DNA of 64,000 nucleotides from Romanomermis culicivorax (Eukaryota > Nematoda > Enoplea > Mermithida > Mermithidae): positions 434,001 to 498,000 of the forward strand of contig CAWUHX010000005.1 in the NCBI GenBank assembly GCA_963922205.1, in the 5' to 3' direction. A model generated the notes under the pieces. That model saw only the letters and a list, made by a program, of their open reading frames with translations. It was not told where the DNA came from and did not search any database. Of the stretch, positions 30,627-42,234 are shown piece after piece (position 1 is the first letter of the stretch; each line of letters begins with the position of its first letter). Both the position numbers and the translations under genes were made by a program.

Positions 30627-31683
30627 GTTCCAACCATACATTTAACACAATACCATCTCCCTGGGCAATGACGAACATAAACACATGTTCTCCGATTAAA
30701 ATACTCAAACTTCAATTCGTCTGACCACAAAACTTTAGGCCAATCAGCTGGCATCTATGGAAGATAATGGAGGCAAAATTCCGACGTTTTTGAGGGTTGA
30801 CCTCACTAATGAATGGATTTCGTACAGTGACTTTGTCTTTGAATCCAGCTCGAATAAGAAATCTACGAATAGTTGACAAATGAACGGATATTCCACTGCC
30901 ATTGCCAAGTTGATCTCGAAGTTCCACAGTTGTTTAAATAATATTTTCGCATCTTGCAATTTCGCTCTTCGAAAGTTTTGCATCAATGAATAGAGCAACA
31001 ATTCTGGCACATTTTGTTGGCGAAAGGCTCTTAATTCTGCCCATTTTTTCTCATGAAACGGCTCGTCGTGAAAGATAAAGAAGGACGACATTTTCGAGTT
31101 GAGTGATATTTAAAACCCCAAAGTGCATGCAACTATGTCATACTTCAGTTTAGACATGTAAGTACTATAAACTTGCCCAAAAATGTAAAAAATATGCAGA
31201 CTATCGGAAACTTTTTCACATGACTGTATATGCACTAAAGACAGAGTGTATGCAGAATGATGAAAACCTCTTATAAGAAAACTTGGAATGTTTTACAGTA
31301 ATAGCGTAACAAAAAGAAAATTCAAAATAATGACTGGCTTGTGTAGAAAGCACTGTGTCATGATCCCTTGTAAATTTCCTAAGGTTTTCGGATGCCCAGA
31401 CTCCAAATGTGCTTGACACCTCTACTTCACCCTTACTCCCTCACTACTACTCTAGTTATGAATGGTGAAAGGATTATATATTTTATTGTACTGTCACGTG
31501 CCGATCAATTTTCCCCAAACATCACCTGATTTCCATCATGCTGATATTTTATGTTTTTCGCCACTTTTTATTCGGCAGCTACTTACTTGTTATTTGATTT
31601 CGTTCATTATGTTTTACATGCATTTCTGTGTGTCATTTTTGTTGTATCTTTGTTGTTTTTCTTTTCGCACGTAGGCTACAGTG

Positions 31684-32737
31684 TGACCCTTTAATCAAAA
31701 CTTCTACCAAACGAGCTCTACGAGCTCATGACCATAATTGGGGCATCACGTGCACCTCTTATCAGTAAAACTAGCGACGTTTTGCAATGCAGAACGACTA
31801 GTTTGGAAGTTCTCACTAAATGTTGTTCATATGTTTAGCATGGGGATGTAACTCATCCCCAATGCTAAATGTATTCAAACTGGAAAATGTCTATGTGACC
31901 ATAGGCATCTTCTGCACCCATTTCCACTCCAGAAGTTAGCTTGGGCTTCGTAAGCCCCGCCGAGGCCATACTGTAGGATTACGAGATCCTTAGAAGGGCC
32001 TGTTTTGTTAGTTTTTCACTCATTCTCTGGATTCTTGCTCACGTCTGACTTTGTATTTCACTCCGCATGCGCCTCCTTCTTATTGGATAATAAATTCGAA
32101 TATTCACATTTCCTCTGCATCTATCACCAAATTTGCATATTCCTCCTACTCACTGCGTCCGCTGCTCCAACTCATATAGAGAACACCCATCATCTCTTCG
32201 CACCAGGTCTCCGATTGAATACTAGAGCCTCGGCCCAACCTCCCAAGTTAACCGTTCGCCCAACCTAGTGGACCTTTCCCTGTTCACTGATCGCTCTGAA
32301 GCCACCAGGGACCCGTCCCCCTTTCGTCGAATGGCAGTTTGAGAAGCAGGACTAGGTAGGTAAGTCTTCTCAGGGGATTATTATTGTTGGGGGTGTATTT
32401 TGGGGAACCCTTTCTTAAGTCGGTTTTCCGTTGAGTTTCCCCTCAGTTAGAAGGGCCCTCATTCCCCTTGGGTTAGGGCTAAAAAGGGGATTTGTGGTTT
32501 ACAATCAGGTCCCCTATATCAGGTCATTCCTCGAATGACCTTGTCCATCTTTCATACTGAATGGAACCAGGGATTGCCACCCCTGACCTGGCGGCATTGT
32601 CCATTACTCTACAGCAGAACCCAAGGACAGCACGGGGGTACTCTATAGGCCCTCCTATAGTCACTACTAGCCAGGTCAGGCTCCCGAACTGAAAACCCCT
32701 AGCAAGCCACCCAAACGGGGTCACAGCGTGTCACTCA
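31684..32737. mobile_element. Putative solo LTR, about 1.05 kb
   Basis: TG...CA termini (TGACCC...TCACTCA) are flanked by CAGTG at 31679-31683 and 32738-32742. The interior is GC-richer, with promoter-leader-like pyrimidine tracts, and differs sharply from both flanks. An alternative boundary with inverted TGTGACC/GGTCACA ends has no target duplication. No coding region. Confidence 0.45.
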
Positions 32738-32799
32738 CAGTGATATGGCCATATTTTTCTATCAATATGCCATGGATTTTCTCCATCAATGTGATTGGC

Positions 32800-33400
32800 C
32801 ACATGTGACATGGCTCCAGTTTTCAGACAATGTGACAGATACTTGAACTTGACCATCTTTATTTCATCATTGATTTTTACTGTAGCTTTGCGCTGTGTAA
32901 TTTTCGAAACTTCTACTATAAATAGGAGAAAATAATTTTACTTCAGCTCACAATAAATCTGTAATCTGACTATCTGCCAAGATTTATGAACTTGACTATC
33001 ATCTTTCGATATTTGACTTTTACTGTAGCTTTACACTTTACATAATTCTGTAAAATTCTCCTATAAATGGGGCGTAAAAACTTCACTCTAACTCACATCC
33101 GACTTATATCTGGTTATCTGACTGCCTCATGATCATAAAGTTCAATATTTGAACTTGATCATCTTTGTTGATTTTTACTGTAGCTTCACACTGCGAATAG
33201 TTTTTTTGAAATTCTACAACAAATAAGTGCGAATGTTTTTACTTTTGTTCACAATAACTCCATGATCTGACTGTCTCTCATGATCATGGGGTTTGATTTT
33301 TTGACCTTATCATTTTAATTATATCACTGAGTTTTACTGTAGCATTACACTTTGTATAACTTGCGCAAATTCTCCAATAAATGTAAACCAATGATATCAC
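32800..33400 (+). repeat. Family R1 tandem array, four units of about 130-165 bp
   Basis: TTTTACTGTAGC recurs at about 32876, 33009, 33173 and 33331, each followed by CACT(G/T)TG or similar, a TTCT(A/C)CTATAAAT(A/G)-like segment, then ACTCACA and CATGATCATAAAG blocks. This is the best-preserved array of the family. Confidence 0.7.
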
Positions 33401-33469
33401 TTCACAACAAAACTTCGACCCCAAAAACAAAAAATTATAATCTATCGATTTGAAAGTGAAACATAAAAA

Positions 33470-34083
33470 TCACGGGTTCAAATTGGCACTCGGTCCTTGG
33501 GACAAATGTTTAATAATATCGACCCAATTCCAACCCCTGGCCTTTTCGCCCGTTCCTTCGCCCCTATCCCACATGCGCCTTTTTTGAGCTTTGGACATAG
33601 CACCACCGCCGCCCGCATTTTTAACGTGTTGTTGATTGCTCGCCTCATTTGCATATTTATCATTCAAATCCGGTTTACAATCTTGTTCGACATGCAAATT
33701 TTCTTGCTCTTTAAATAACGTAGTGGATAAATTTGCCAAATTTTCTTTCAATAATTCTATTAAACTAAAAATCATAGGGCAACCGAGTAAATTTTCAAAA
33801 TTTGATTCTAAAAATTTGGTAATTTGATTTTTCGATTCTTCGTTTAAATTTTTATTGTAAAATAAATTTAAATTCAATTTCGGGCCGCATTTCGATGGAT
33901 AATCGGGCGAAAAAATCGTATCGAATTCGATTAAAATCGATTTTCTATGATCGATACCATTATCCGTTTCGCCGAATAAATATTGAATTTTGGGTGGTCC
34001 TGAATCGTCATCGCGATCGATAAATTTGATTGATTCGTCGCCGTCGAATATTGATCGTAAAACTTCGATTTCTTCTAGTTGTT
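33470..34083 (-). CDS. RWDD4: RWDD4 terminal exon
   Basis: Acceptor TTTTTTTTTTGCATAG at 34085-34084; the frame is open for 203 codons to the stop at 33470-33472 and carries the RWD domain and the RGWNWVD motif. Confidence 0.9.
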
Positions 34084-37000
34084 CTATGCAAAAAAAAAAG
34101 AATTTTCGGAATAAAAATCGATTCCGATTCTCTCCGATCCTCTAATTCAGATCCTAATTGACTGATTCTAATTGTCATTCTTTGACTCTTACTTTGATTC
34201 GTTTTTTCTGATTCCTAATTTTGATTGTCAGATTTTAATTTTAAGTCTCTGATTTTGATTCTGATTCTCTAATTCTAATTCTCATTCTACGACTGATTTT
34301 TATTGTCATTTTCTGATTCTGATTTTTATTCTGATGCTCCGATTTCTAATCCTCTGATTTTAATTTCAAGTCTCTGATTTCGATTCTCATTCTATGACTC
34401 TGATCTTGATTTTCATTTCCTCATTTTAATTTTCATTGTAATGCTGCGATTTCCGATTTCTATTCTCAGATTCTGATTCTCAGATTCGATTTATTCTTTT
34501 TCATTCACTGATTTCTGATTCTGATTCTCAAATTATGATTGTCTGATTCGGATTCTGTGATTTTGACTCTCAAATTCCGATCCTCTGAATTTAATTCTAT
34601 GCCTTTGACTTTGATTCTGATTCTCATTCTTCGATTTTGATTATTTTCTGATCCTAATTTTTAAACTTAATCCTCTGATTCCTGATTTTGATTCTATGAT
34701 TTTAATTCTCAGATTCTGATCGTCTGACTTTAGTTCAATGTCTTTGACTTTGATTCTGATTTTCATTCTAATCCTCTAATTTTTGATTTTAATTCTGGTT
34801 CTTTGATTATAGTTCTCATTTTCTGGCTATGATTTTTATCCTTGTTTTCTGTCTCTAATTTTTGTTCTCATTCCCTGATTTAGATTACGATTCTCTGACT
34901 TTGATTCAAAATCTCAGATTCTCACTTCCTAATTCTCAATCTCTGATTCTGATTACGATTCTTCCATTCTAATTTTTTGATTCCGGATTTTGAATATGGT
35001 TATGATTCTCCAATTCTTATTCTCTGATCTTCATTTTCTGACTACGATTGTATTTTTCTGATTCAGAGATTTCTAATTTTCATTTTTCTCATTCCCTGAT
35101 TCTGATTGTGATAATCTGATTTCTGAGTTTAAAGTTCAGATTTTCGAATTATAGGATCGTTTCTGATTCTATCCAAATCTCTCATTCTGATTCTCTGATT
35201 TTAGTTCTGACTTATGATTCTCTAATCCTCATCTTCTGACTCTGATTTTGCCTCTCAATTTCTGATTCTCTGACCCTGATTTTGGTTGTTGTTTTCTAAT
35301 TCTGATTTTTATCTCTATCCTCTGATTTATGATTATGATTCGCTGATTTTAATTTCTAGTCTCTAATTCTGCTTTTAATTCTCGTTTTCTGATCCTAATT
35401 TTTATCCTCATCCCCTGATTCCTGAATTTGATTCTCTGAATTTAATTCAAAGTTTCTGATTTTGATTCAGATTCTTAGACTCCGATTCCCATTCTATGAC
35501 TGGTTTTGATTCAGGTTTTCTGATTCCAATTTTCATTGTGATGCTCTGATTTCTGATTTTGATTCTCATTCTCTGATTCCCATTGTCATTCTATGACTGT
35601 AATTTTGATTCTCGTATTCTGGTTCTAATTTCCAATCTTATGCTCTGATTCCTGATTTTGATTCTCAGATTCTGATTTTGCTTCTCAGATTCTGATTTTG
35701 CTTCTCAGATTCTGATTTTGCTTCTCAGATTCTGATTCTTTGATCTGTCTCTGATTCCCATTGTCATGCTATGACTCTGTTTTTGATTCTCGTTTTCTGA
35801 TTCTAATTTCCATTCTCATGCTCTGATTCCTGATTTTGATTCTCTGCCTCTGATTCACTGATCTGTCTCTGATTTTGATTCTCTGATTCCCATTCTCATT
35901 CTACGACTTTGGTTTTAATTTTCGTTTACTGATTCTAATTTTTATTCCCATGCTCTTATTTCTTGTTTTGATTCTCAGACTTTAATTCTGGTTCTCTCAT
36001 TTTGATTCTGATTCTCTGGTTCTAATTTTCAAGCTCATCTTCTTGACTTTTGATTTTCAACCTTTGATTCTAATTCTCAGACTGTGGTTTTAATTCTGAT
36101 TAATTTTCTGATTTTCAATCTCTGATTTTGATTACGATTCTTTTATTGTGATTTTGAATGGCTCTGATTCTTAATCAGTAATTTTGATTGTGAGATTCCT
36201 CATTCTGACCTTGATTCCTCAATTATTTTTCTGATTCAGTTATTTCTGATTATCCTCACCGTCTGATTCTCATCGAATCTTTCTGATTCTCTGCTTCTGA
36301 GGCCCTCTGATTCTTTCATTCTGGTTCTTTGATTCTCATTCTGTGATTCTAATTCTTTGACTCAGATTCTCTAATTTCTGATTTTCTTCATGATTTTTTG
36401 ACTTTAATTTCAAGTCCCTGGATTTGATCTCGATTCAATGATTCTCATTTTCTATCTACAATTTTCTCATTCTGATTCTGCGACTACGATTCTTTTATTT
36501 TAATTGTCTGATTCTTATTTCGATTCTCATTCTATGATTTCTGATCTTGAATCTGATTATCCCATTTGGTGAATTTCATTTTCTGATTCTATCTTTGATT
36601 CCCCTTCTCGTAGTTCTAACTTTTGACTCTCATTCCGATTCTCCATTCTCATTGCCGGATTTTTTCAGTTTTTCAAAAATGAAAATGCAAATTTCCAGCA
36701 TTTTATGAATTAATGGAGAAAAATCATTAAATTAGCCCAAATCAAATGTTTTGAAACTCAAATGATTCAAATTCAAAAACCTTTATTCTTCCAATAGGTA
36801 ACCACTTTTCGCCGTTTTTTGTTCGAAAACATACATGTATATAACGGGGCCCGGAAGCCTAGGAGGTCGAACGATTTTCTGAGGCCTGGAATCGCTGATT
36901 CCCTAAAATTTCAGGGGAGGGGTCTCTGGAGGAAAAAAATTAAATCTTTTCACCAAGAAAGTCCGAAAAATGTTTTAAAAAATGGTAATTTTTATCTTTA

Positions 37001-40000
37001 AAAAAGCGTAATAACTGTATTTTTGGCGCGAAGCGCCAAGAAAATTGACGTATTTGAATATTTTTTGTTCAAAAATTGACATTTTTCATAAAAAAGGGAC
37101 TTTTTTACTATTTTTTCGACCAAAGGTACGGGACTCCCCATAACTACCATATGGCTAGCCATAGGATAGGAAAATCTTGGCTGAAGGTCGCCCAATGGCT
37201 AGCCATGTGGCCGACGATTTCTTGGGGGGTCCTAAAGCACTACTCCCCCATACCTGTAAGACCTCCGACCAGTTGGAGGGGGGGGGTAAATCCGAAATTT
37301 TTTGGGGAGGGGGTAGGAAAAAGTCGAAATTTTTCCCAAAAAAGGCCAAAAAACATACACTTTTTTGAAAATTTTTTTAATTTTTTCCAAACTGGGGGGG
37401 GGGGGGTTGGGGGGGAAATGATTTTGGGTACAGGGTTGGCCAAGTTGGGGGTGGTCCCCCCCCCAGAACAGGTATGTACTCCCCACAATTGTATTTACGT
37501 TCGAGAAAAAACTAATTATGACTGAAAAATCGTCAATTTGCACCAGTTTTGTTAGATAATTACTTTTTTCCAATAACAAACGACATTTTTAACTGTTTTT
37601 ATTCAAAAATGACTACTTGAAAAAATTGATGTTTTTTCGTACATATAAAAATTACAGTTTTCAACAACAGAATTGACATTTCAGCGTTTCTTGCCCAAAA
37701 ATGACTAATTTCGACGAAAAATGAGCATTTCACAAAGTTTTGTTTAATAACTACTGTTTTGGATAGAAAAATTGAAAATTTTCAACAATTCTATATGAAA
37801 TTCAGCGTTTTGTATTGGCACTCTAGTCACTTTCCAGCGTTTTTTGTTCAAAAAAATTATTTGGGGCCGTCAATTGGAATATTTACTGAATAGATTGTTC
37901 AAAAATTACTTTATAAAAAATTTGAAAAATGGCATTTCTCATGTTTTCCGTTCAAAAACGGGAAAAAATACACTTATCGTTATTTTTAATTTAAAAATGA
38001 CTCTCTTCAACTTAAAAATTGAAAATTTTCACTGTTTTCGGTCAAAAATAGCCATTTTAAAGGGAAAACCATACCTGTACTTGGGAGGGGGGTTGGGGGG
38101 ACCCCCCAACTTGGCCAACCTTGTACCCAAAATCATTTCCCCCCCCCCAGTTTGGAAAAAATTGAAAAAATTTTCAAAAAAAGTGTATGTTTTTAGCCTT
38201 TTTTTGGGGAAAATTTCGACTTTTTTCTACCCCCCCCCAAAAAAATTTCGGATTTACCCCCCCCCCCCCCAACTGGTCGGAGGTCTTACAGGTATGGGGA
38301 AAACCTAATAATTTTTGTCGTTTTTCGCTGAAAGATGATCTTGTTTCGGCAAAAAATTGACTTTTTTCTGAAAAATGACTATTTTTTGACAAAAAATATG
38401 CATTTTTAAACAGTTCTGCCTAAAAATTATCGTTGATTCACAAAGAATCGTTATCTTTCAGCGTTTTTTGTTCAAAAATAACTTTTTCTTATGGTCGAAA
38501 ATTTTTCATTTTTTACCAGTTTTGTTGTAAAATTACTATTTTTCAAAAAACAACGTTCTCTAAACGTTTTTCGTTCAAAAACAACGGAAAAAAAGACATT
38601 TATCACCTTTTTTTGTACAAAATTTTCAGTTTTTTACTCAAAACAGGACAAAAAATTGTTATTTTTAGCCTAAAAATTGAAATTTTTCACTAGTTTTGTT
38701 ATGAGATTGCTTTTTCGATCGAAAAATAACATTTGTAACCGTTTTTAACCCAAAAAACGACCAATTTTCTACTGGAAAATTCACATTTTCCAATATCGTT
38801 TTTTTAAATAACCAAATAACAGAGAAATTAATATTTTCCACTGTTTTCTGTTAAAAGAGTCATCGTTTTCGAACAAAAAATAACATTCTCCAGCGTATTT
38901 TGCTCAAACGTCATTATTTTTGACGAAAAATATACATTTTTCAATATTATTTACAAATCACCATTACCTACAAAAAAGCAGCAATTTTCCAGCCTTCTTT
39001 GTTCTAAAATCATTATTCTGAACCGAAAAATTCCAATCTTTCGCAGGTTTTGTCAAAAAATTACTTCTCTAATCAAAAGATGACATTTTTCACAACTTTT
39101 GTTTAAAAATCACCATGATAAATCAGAAAGTAGTATCTTTTCAAAACTTTTTTCGCTGAAATAATCACTATTTATGACCGAAAAATTTGAATATTCCACG
39201 AGCTTTGTTATGAAATTACCTTTTTTCCATCTAAAATAGGCCAGTTTTCAACTTGTTTGTTCAAAACTGACAATTTTTTCTTTAAAAAATGATATTTTCC
39301 ATCATTTTTCGTCAAATTATTATGCTTTTCGACCCAAAAACTAACGTTTACAGGCGTTTTTCCTCAAAAATACGTATTTTCTGCAAGGTAAATATGAATC
39401 TAAGACCAGTTTTGTTTAATAATTACCGTTTTCTACTAAAAAGTAGCTATTTTTCAGCGTTTCCTATTCAAAAACAACTCTTTTCGGCCGAAAAATTGCC
39501 ATTCTTTAGTCTTTACTAGTTTTAACAGACCGTTTTTCGTTGAAATATTATAGTAGTTATCGATCCCTAAATTGACATCTGGCGGCGTTTTTTGATCAAT
39601 AAATATTTTCGATAGAAAAACGAGAATTTTAGACCAGTTTTGTTTAATAATTACCGTTTACTGTCGGAAATAGCCATTTTTCAACATTTTCCTTACAAAA
39701 TATCGTTTTTGGCCGAAAAATTGAAATTTTCCACCGCACTTATAAGAAAATCACTGTTTCATGCTAAAAATGACAATCGTGATTGCTTTTTATTCCAAAA
39801 TGACGATGTTAAATGGAAGAATTACCAGTTTTCAGTGATTTTGTTGGAAAATTACCTTTGTTACGTCAAAAAATGGTTATTATTATAGTTTTCATTCAAA
39901 TATAACCTTCTTTTCCACGGGAAATTTTAGATTTTTCCGCAGTTTTGTTTACAAACCACCTTTAAATACAAAAAAAATCGTCATTTTTCAGCGCTTCCTG

Positions 40001-40887
40001 ATCGAAAATAATTTTTTCGCCCGAAAATTGCTATTTTTCACTAGATTTAATGAATAATTGGCATTTAACATCGATTTTTGTTGAGAAAATAACCATTTTC
40101 CACGGGAAAATTAGCATTTTCCACCGTTTTGTTCAAAAATAACCATTTTCGATTATTAGTTTTCATGAATAAATATCTTTCCAGTTTTTTGCTCTACAAA
40201 TAATATGCTATTTGATCTTCAAATATAACCAATTTTCTGCATTTTTTTCTTTTAGATCGGTTATAGTTTACAACAGGAATACTGCGGAAGATTTATCGAT
40301 TTGAATTGCGACTTATTCGATACAAAAATATCAAAATCAAAAACATAAATCAATCATCAAAAACCTAAAACTCAAATTTTAGAAAACTAGGTTTTTGCTA
40401 GGTTTTTATCGACCAATCGAGGTTTTATGGGCTCTTTATGATTAAATTACTTCAAACACGCAATATTTGGCAAATTTAGGCGAAAAAAGTCTTGAAACCA
40501 TTTTGATTCCTTCAAACTTGGGTGGTGTAAAGTGCAAAAATCGCAATTTCATGAAAAACAGATGTTTAAATGACCTTGAAAATGCAATATTTCGCATTTT
40601 AAGTAAAAAAACGATCTCATATCATTTTATTTCTGTTGGGTTGGTGTAAAGTATTAGGGTGGTGTAAAGTGCAAAAATCATGCCTCAAACTTTACACTAG
40701 AAAACTTCAATGTTGAAATAATCTAAAAAATGCAATATAAACGCAATTTCAAGCGAAAAAAACGGCTTTGGACACATCTCGTATATTTGAGTGGTGTAAA
40801 GTGCAAAACTGGTGCTTTACACATTACACTAGAAAAATTTGAACTCAATTCAAACTTTCGTTTTTTTTTTTGCTTACCCGTCGTCAT
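33470..40887 (-). CDS. RWDD4: RWD domain-containing protein 4 orthologue (two coding exons)
   Basis: A 10-nt coding exon (ATG at 40887) and a 614-nt terminal exon join in phase 1 to give 207 residues plus TAA; human RWDD4 is 188. The N-terminal MTTEQLEEIEVLRSIFDGDE and a strand-rich region with the FSPDYP segment form the RWD domain (about residues 4-120), with MIFSLIELLKENL as its last helix. After a low-complexity linker comes SKAQKRRMWDR and RGWNWVDIIKHLS, the C-terminal motif that identifies RWDD4 rather than other RWD proteins. RWD domains bind protein partners and share a fold with E2 enzymes but lack the catalytic Cys. Molecular role of RWDD4 is poorly known. The single intron is 6.8 kb and almost entirely repeats. 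It is divergent from the neurobeachin gene. Confidence 0.85.
34100..36650. repeat. 2.5-kb degenerate TGATTC hexamer array in the RWDD4 intron
   Basis: The region is built of TGATTC / TGATTT / ATTCTC-type hexamers with constant substitutions. A perfect short sub-array of a 23-base unit (TCTGATTTTGCTTCTCAGAT) lies at about 35660-35730. On the RWDD4 sense strand the array is purine-biased (GAATCA). Confidence 0.9.
36830..37499. mobile_element. MITE family 2, copy A (CATACATGTA ends), carrying a nested family 1 copy
   Basis: The start CATACATGTATATAACGGGG and the end CAATTGTATTTACG match the other two family 2 copies. Flanks TTCGAAAA (36822-36829) and TTCGAGAA (37500-37507) match at 7 of 8. Net length without the nested insert and its duplication is about 434 bp, agreeing with copies at 53380 and 62547. 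It contains the CATATGGCTAGCCAT palindrome typical of the family and GGCGCGAAGCGCC. Confidence 0.75.
37249..37476. mobile_element. MITE family 1 (CATACCTGTA ends), nested in family 2 copy A
   Basis: 228 bp with ends CATACCTGTAAG / AACAGGTATG. It is flanked by an exact 8-bp duplication TACTCCCC (37241-37248, 37477-37484). Removing it restores the end of the family 2 element, which proves the order of insertion. G-runs of 9-13 are prominent. Confidence 0.85.
38070..38296. mobile_element. MITE family 1, inverted copy in the RWDD4 intron
   Basis: 227 bp from CATACCTGTACTTGG to CTTACAGGTATG, opposite in orientation to the copy at 37249. Exact 8-bp duplication GGGAAAAC at 38062-38069 and 38297-38304. 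Confidence 0.9.
40500..40870. repeat. Short imperfect repeat (GGTGTAAAGTGCAAAA)
   Basis: GGTGTAAAGTGCAAAA-like segments occur near 40521, 40655 and 40793, next to the RWDD4 first exon. The same GTAAAGTGC word is abundant in neurobeachin intron 8. Confidence 0.5.
40878..40887 (-). CDS. RWDD4: RWDD4 first coding exon (10 nt: Met-Thr-Thr plus one base)
   Basis: AAAACATGACGACGG precedes GTAAGC. The leftover G plus AA of the next exon make Glu, so the start reads MTTEQLEEIEVLRS, matching the acidic start of known RWDD4 proteins in position and phase. A 10-nt exon is weak evidence on its own; the donor, start context and phase together support it. Confidence 0.6.
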
Positions 40888-42234
40888 GTTTTTGTGTCGC
40901 TCGAATTTTCTTCAATTATTGACGAAAAATTCTCTACCCAACCAAATTAAAAATAAAAAGAATAAAATGGCCGGTAAACTAGCGGGGAATAAAATTAAAT
41001 AATAATTTAACGACGAATAGAAATTTTCGTCATTTTCTGGTTCGTTCATAAGCCTAAAAAATGAAGAATTTTTTTTTGTAATATATACACGAAACGGGGC
41101 GGAGTTCAAATATTTGGTGCAATAAAAATCGAGCAGTTGATTTGATTAGTTATCATATACGAATTTAAACTGTCAATTTTCGGTAGATAAAAGTAAATTT
41201 TGAACAAAAAACGACGAAAATCGGCCTAAAAACGAAAAACTTTTCCCAAAAATTGCGGCACCGTAAACACTTATGGGCGGAGCTTAAATTTTCGGAGCAA
41301 TGAAAATTGAGCAGTGGATTCGATTCGTCGTTATTTACGTCTTAAAAATGTTAACTTTTGAGAAAAATTAGTAAATTTCAAACGAAAACCGACGAAAATC
41401 GTTCTAAAATGACGCACTTTAAAAAATTCCCGCATCGTAGACATGTATAGGCGGAGTTTAAATTCTTAGAGCAATAAAAATCGAGCAGTCGATTTGATTG
41501 GTTGTTAGCATGTTCAAAATTTCATATTTTGAACAAAAGATAGTGAAAAATAACGACCTTTATTGAAGGATACTCATTTTTAAACAAAAACGAAGAAAAT
41601 CGGCCTAACACCAAAAATTCCTGCACCGTAGACAAGTATAGGCGGAGTTAAAATTTCTTGACCTACGAAAATTGAGCTGTCAATCCAATTGGTTGTTATG
41701 TACGAGATTGACGCCGCCCCAAGAACATTTATGGGCGGAGTTTGAATTTTTAGATCAATGAAAATTGAGAAGTCGATTTAATTCGTTACCGACGAATTAA
41801 AAAAGTTAATTTTTTGATGCAAAACCGTGAATTTTATACAAAAAAAGGAATCAATTTTTAGTTCAAAATTTCTCATTTTTGAGCAAAAAACGGTAAAAAT
41901 TGGTGAAAATGATTCATTTTTCCCAAAAAATCTTGCACCGTAGGCAAGAATCGGCGGAGTTAAAGAAGCAAAGAAGATCGAGCAGTCGATTTGATTTTTA
42001 AAAAAAAATTTTGATTAAAATTTAAAATATCAATTTTCTAGTTAGTTTACACTTGACAAATTTAAACAAAAGAAATCTCAAAAAGATGAATGTTTTTACA
42101 CCACCCAAAAATTTCAGTACTTTAAACATTTATGAGCCGTTTACAATTTGCATATCAATGGAATTCTTGTTGTCGATTTGATTCGCTATTATTTAACAAG
42201 TTTAAAAAGTCAATTTTGTAGTTTACATTGATCA

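Larger units (their letters stand above)
28583..31227 (-). pseudogene. Tc1-family transposon with dead transposase, interrupted by two insertions
   Basis: The right edge carries TACAGTCATGTGAAAAAGTT on the minus strand, a typical Tc1-type terminal repeat. ATG at 31044 starts MGRIKSLSPTKCARIVAL, a Tc1 HTH domain, followed by a TAA, then TTVELRDQLG and STIRRFLIRAGF. After a frameshift come WPKVLWSDELKF (first catalytic Asp intact), VKHGGG, GANGVGDLVYI, KLTKKFITDEG and EWPPQSPDMNPIVSLW, where Val replaces the usual Glu of the third catalytic position. It ends in MPDRLAALIAANVYSTKY at about 28585. The second Asp segment is also altered. Inactive. Confidence 0.85.
36660..40250. repeat. Degenerate tandem repeat of about 60 bp filling the RWDD4 intron
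   Basis: Units follow the pattern GTTTTTTGTTCAAAAATNAC, a CATTTTCNACCGAAAAAT segment and a GACATTTTNCA segment. Dozens of copies are present, all diverged. In RWDD4 sense this resembles the neurobeachin intron 3 array. Three MITE copies interrupt it between 36830 and 38296. Confidence 0.8.

Noticed and set aside
34100-36650. CRISPR-like or coding repeat
   Set aside because: No constant repeat with unique spacers and stops in every frame; simple hexamer array in a eukaryotic intron.
37076-37525. Reading frames of 115-154 residues in the 37-38 kb region
   Set aside because: They run through the G/C runs and inverted MITE copies; the Pro/Gly-rich products are by-products of the repeats.
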